From Thuidium tamariscinum (taxonomy: Eukaryota; Streptophyta; Bryopsida; Hypnales; Thuidiaceae), in assembly GCA_947034885.2 (NCBI GenBank), contig OX344755.2:27225052-27289051 (forward strand): a stretch of 64,000 nucleotides of DNA. Direction: 5' to 3'. The notes beneath the pieces were generated by a model, which saw only the letters and a program-made list of their open reading frames with translations, was not told the origin of the DNA and ran no database searches. This document shows, one piece after another, positions 63,974-64,000 of the stretch (its first letter is position 1; each line of letters starts with the position of its first letter). The translations under genes and the position numbers were made by a program.

Positions 63974-64000
63974 TTGAATGGTGTGCATTTTTGAATATAA
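63974..64000 (+). repeat. Partial unit at the right edge
   Basis: The first 27 bases of a further unit (ending in AATATAA) are cut by the window edge. The array therefore extends beyond 64000. The left edge starts in phase with my chosen unit start and shows no boundary sequence either, so neither end of the array is in the window. Confidence 0.95.

Larger units (their letters stand above)
1..64000. repeat. Satellite DNA array, 194/195-bp unit, about 329 tandem copies
   Basis: The window is entirely head-to-tail copies of one 194/195-bp unit; I found no inverted unit, spacer or insertion. Unit starts (TTGAATGGTGTGC) fall at 1, 195, 390, 585, 780, 974 and so on to 63974. The 194/195 difference is one base in the run at unit positions 21-27 (AATTTTAATC versus AATATAATC or AATTTAATC). 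Any two units differ at only a few sites, so the array is young or strongly homogenised. Every reading frame on both strands meets a stop inside each unit (plus-strand stops begin at unit positions 2, 19, 26, 35, 58, 61 and 69; minus-strand stops occur in all three frames within the first 70 bases), so it has no coding capacity. Such arrays are usually centromeric, pericentromeric or other heterochromatin. I do not recognise the family and cannot assign a species. Confidence 0.98.

Noticed and set aside
1..64000. CRISPR array or other repeat-spacer structure
   Set aside because: The full 194/195-bp unit repeats without unique spacers; no segment of the unit is variable in the way spacers are.
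1..64000. Repetitive protein-coding gene (195 = 3 x 65)
   Set aside because: A 195-bp unit could keep frame, but each unit has stops in all six frames, and the mix of 194- and 195-bp units shifts the frame as well.
1..64000. rDNA, tRNA or histone-type tandem gene cluster
   Set aside because: The unit is too short and shows no rRNA or tRNA sequence, no A/B box pair of a tRNA gene and no coding potential.
1..64000. Prokaryotic or phage origin
   Set aside because: There are no genes at all in 64 kb, and the satellite with multimer blocks is a eukaryotic pattern.

Overview
The whole 64 kb window is one uninterrupted, head-to-tail satellite DNA array. I see no protein-coding gene, RNA gene, transposon or unique sequence. 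The repeat unit is 194 or 195 bp (one T/A indel near unit position 24). Taking TTGAATGGTGTGC as unit position 1, the first unit starts at base 1 and the last, partial one at 63974. Dividing 63,973 bp by 194-195 gives 329 complete units plus 27 bp. A unit is about 36% GC: positions 1-130 are about 28% GC and 131-195 about 51% GC. It carries 8 CpG where about 6 are expected, so CpG is not depleted.

Such an array, with about one nucleosome repeat per unit and multimer structure, indicates a eukaryotic heterochromatic region (pericentromeric, centromeric or similar). The lack of CpG loss argues mildly against a heavily CpG-methylated vertebrate or plant genome and would fit an insect or other invertebrate. 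I do not recognise the satellite family and cannot name the species.

Two unit types and their hybrids make up the array. Type A has TA at 111-112, AA or GA at 121-122, CCTCG at 154-158 and usually A180. Type B has CC, GG, ACGAG and often G180. A third marker, A96 or T96, decides whether the palindrome GTGATCAC is intact. Further private variants (TCGAAT, TAGAAT or TGGAAT at the unit start; CATAGC or CACACC at 42-47; GTGCG at 130-134; GATGTC at 139-144) act as bar codes. They show that the array grew by duplicating blocks of units.

Layout by block: 1-9.9 kb, mixed A/B with 9-unit and 5-unit offsets. 9.93-13.43 kb, tandem 9-unit duplication. 13.4-15.8 kb, A-rich stretch with several private mutations. 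15.76-19.26 kb, tandem 9-unit duplication. 18.48-23.5 kb, 15-unit-offset duplication. 25.87-30.14 kb, tandem 11-unit duplication. 31.50-33.83 kb, tandem 6-unit duplication. 34.42-35.97 kb, tandem 4-unit duplication. 36.75-46.67 kb, tandem 25/26-unit duplication holding nested 3- and 4-unit cassettes. 47.25-49.58 kb, tandem 6-unit duplication. 50.36-52.70 kb and 56.20-58.53 kb, a 12-unit block copied 30 units apart. 54.45-55.61 kb, near-perfect 3-unit repeats. 59.11-62.61 kb, tandem 9-unit duplication.

The points most worth a second look are a nearly invariant 50-bp core (unit positions 46-95), a 4-bp CTCG/CGAG flip that separates types A and B and makes or breaks a hairpin, chimeric units that mark unequal-crossover junctions, and the recurrence of a 9-unit (about 1.75 kb) spacing.
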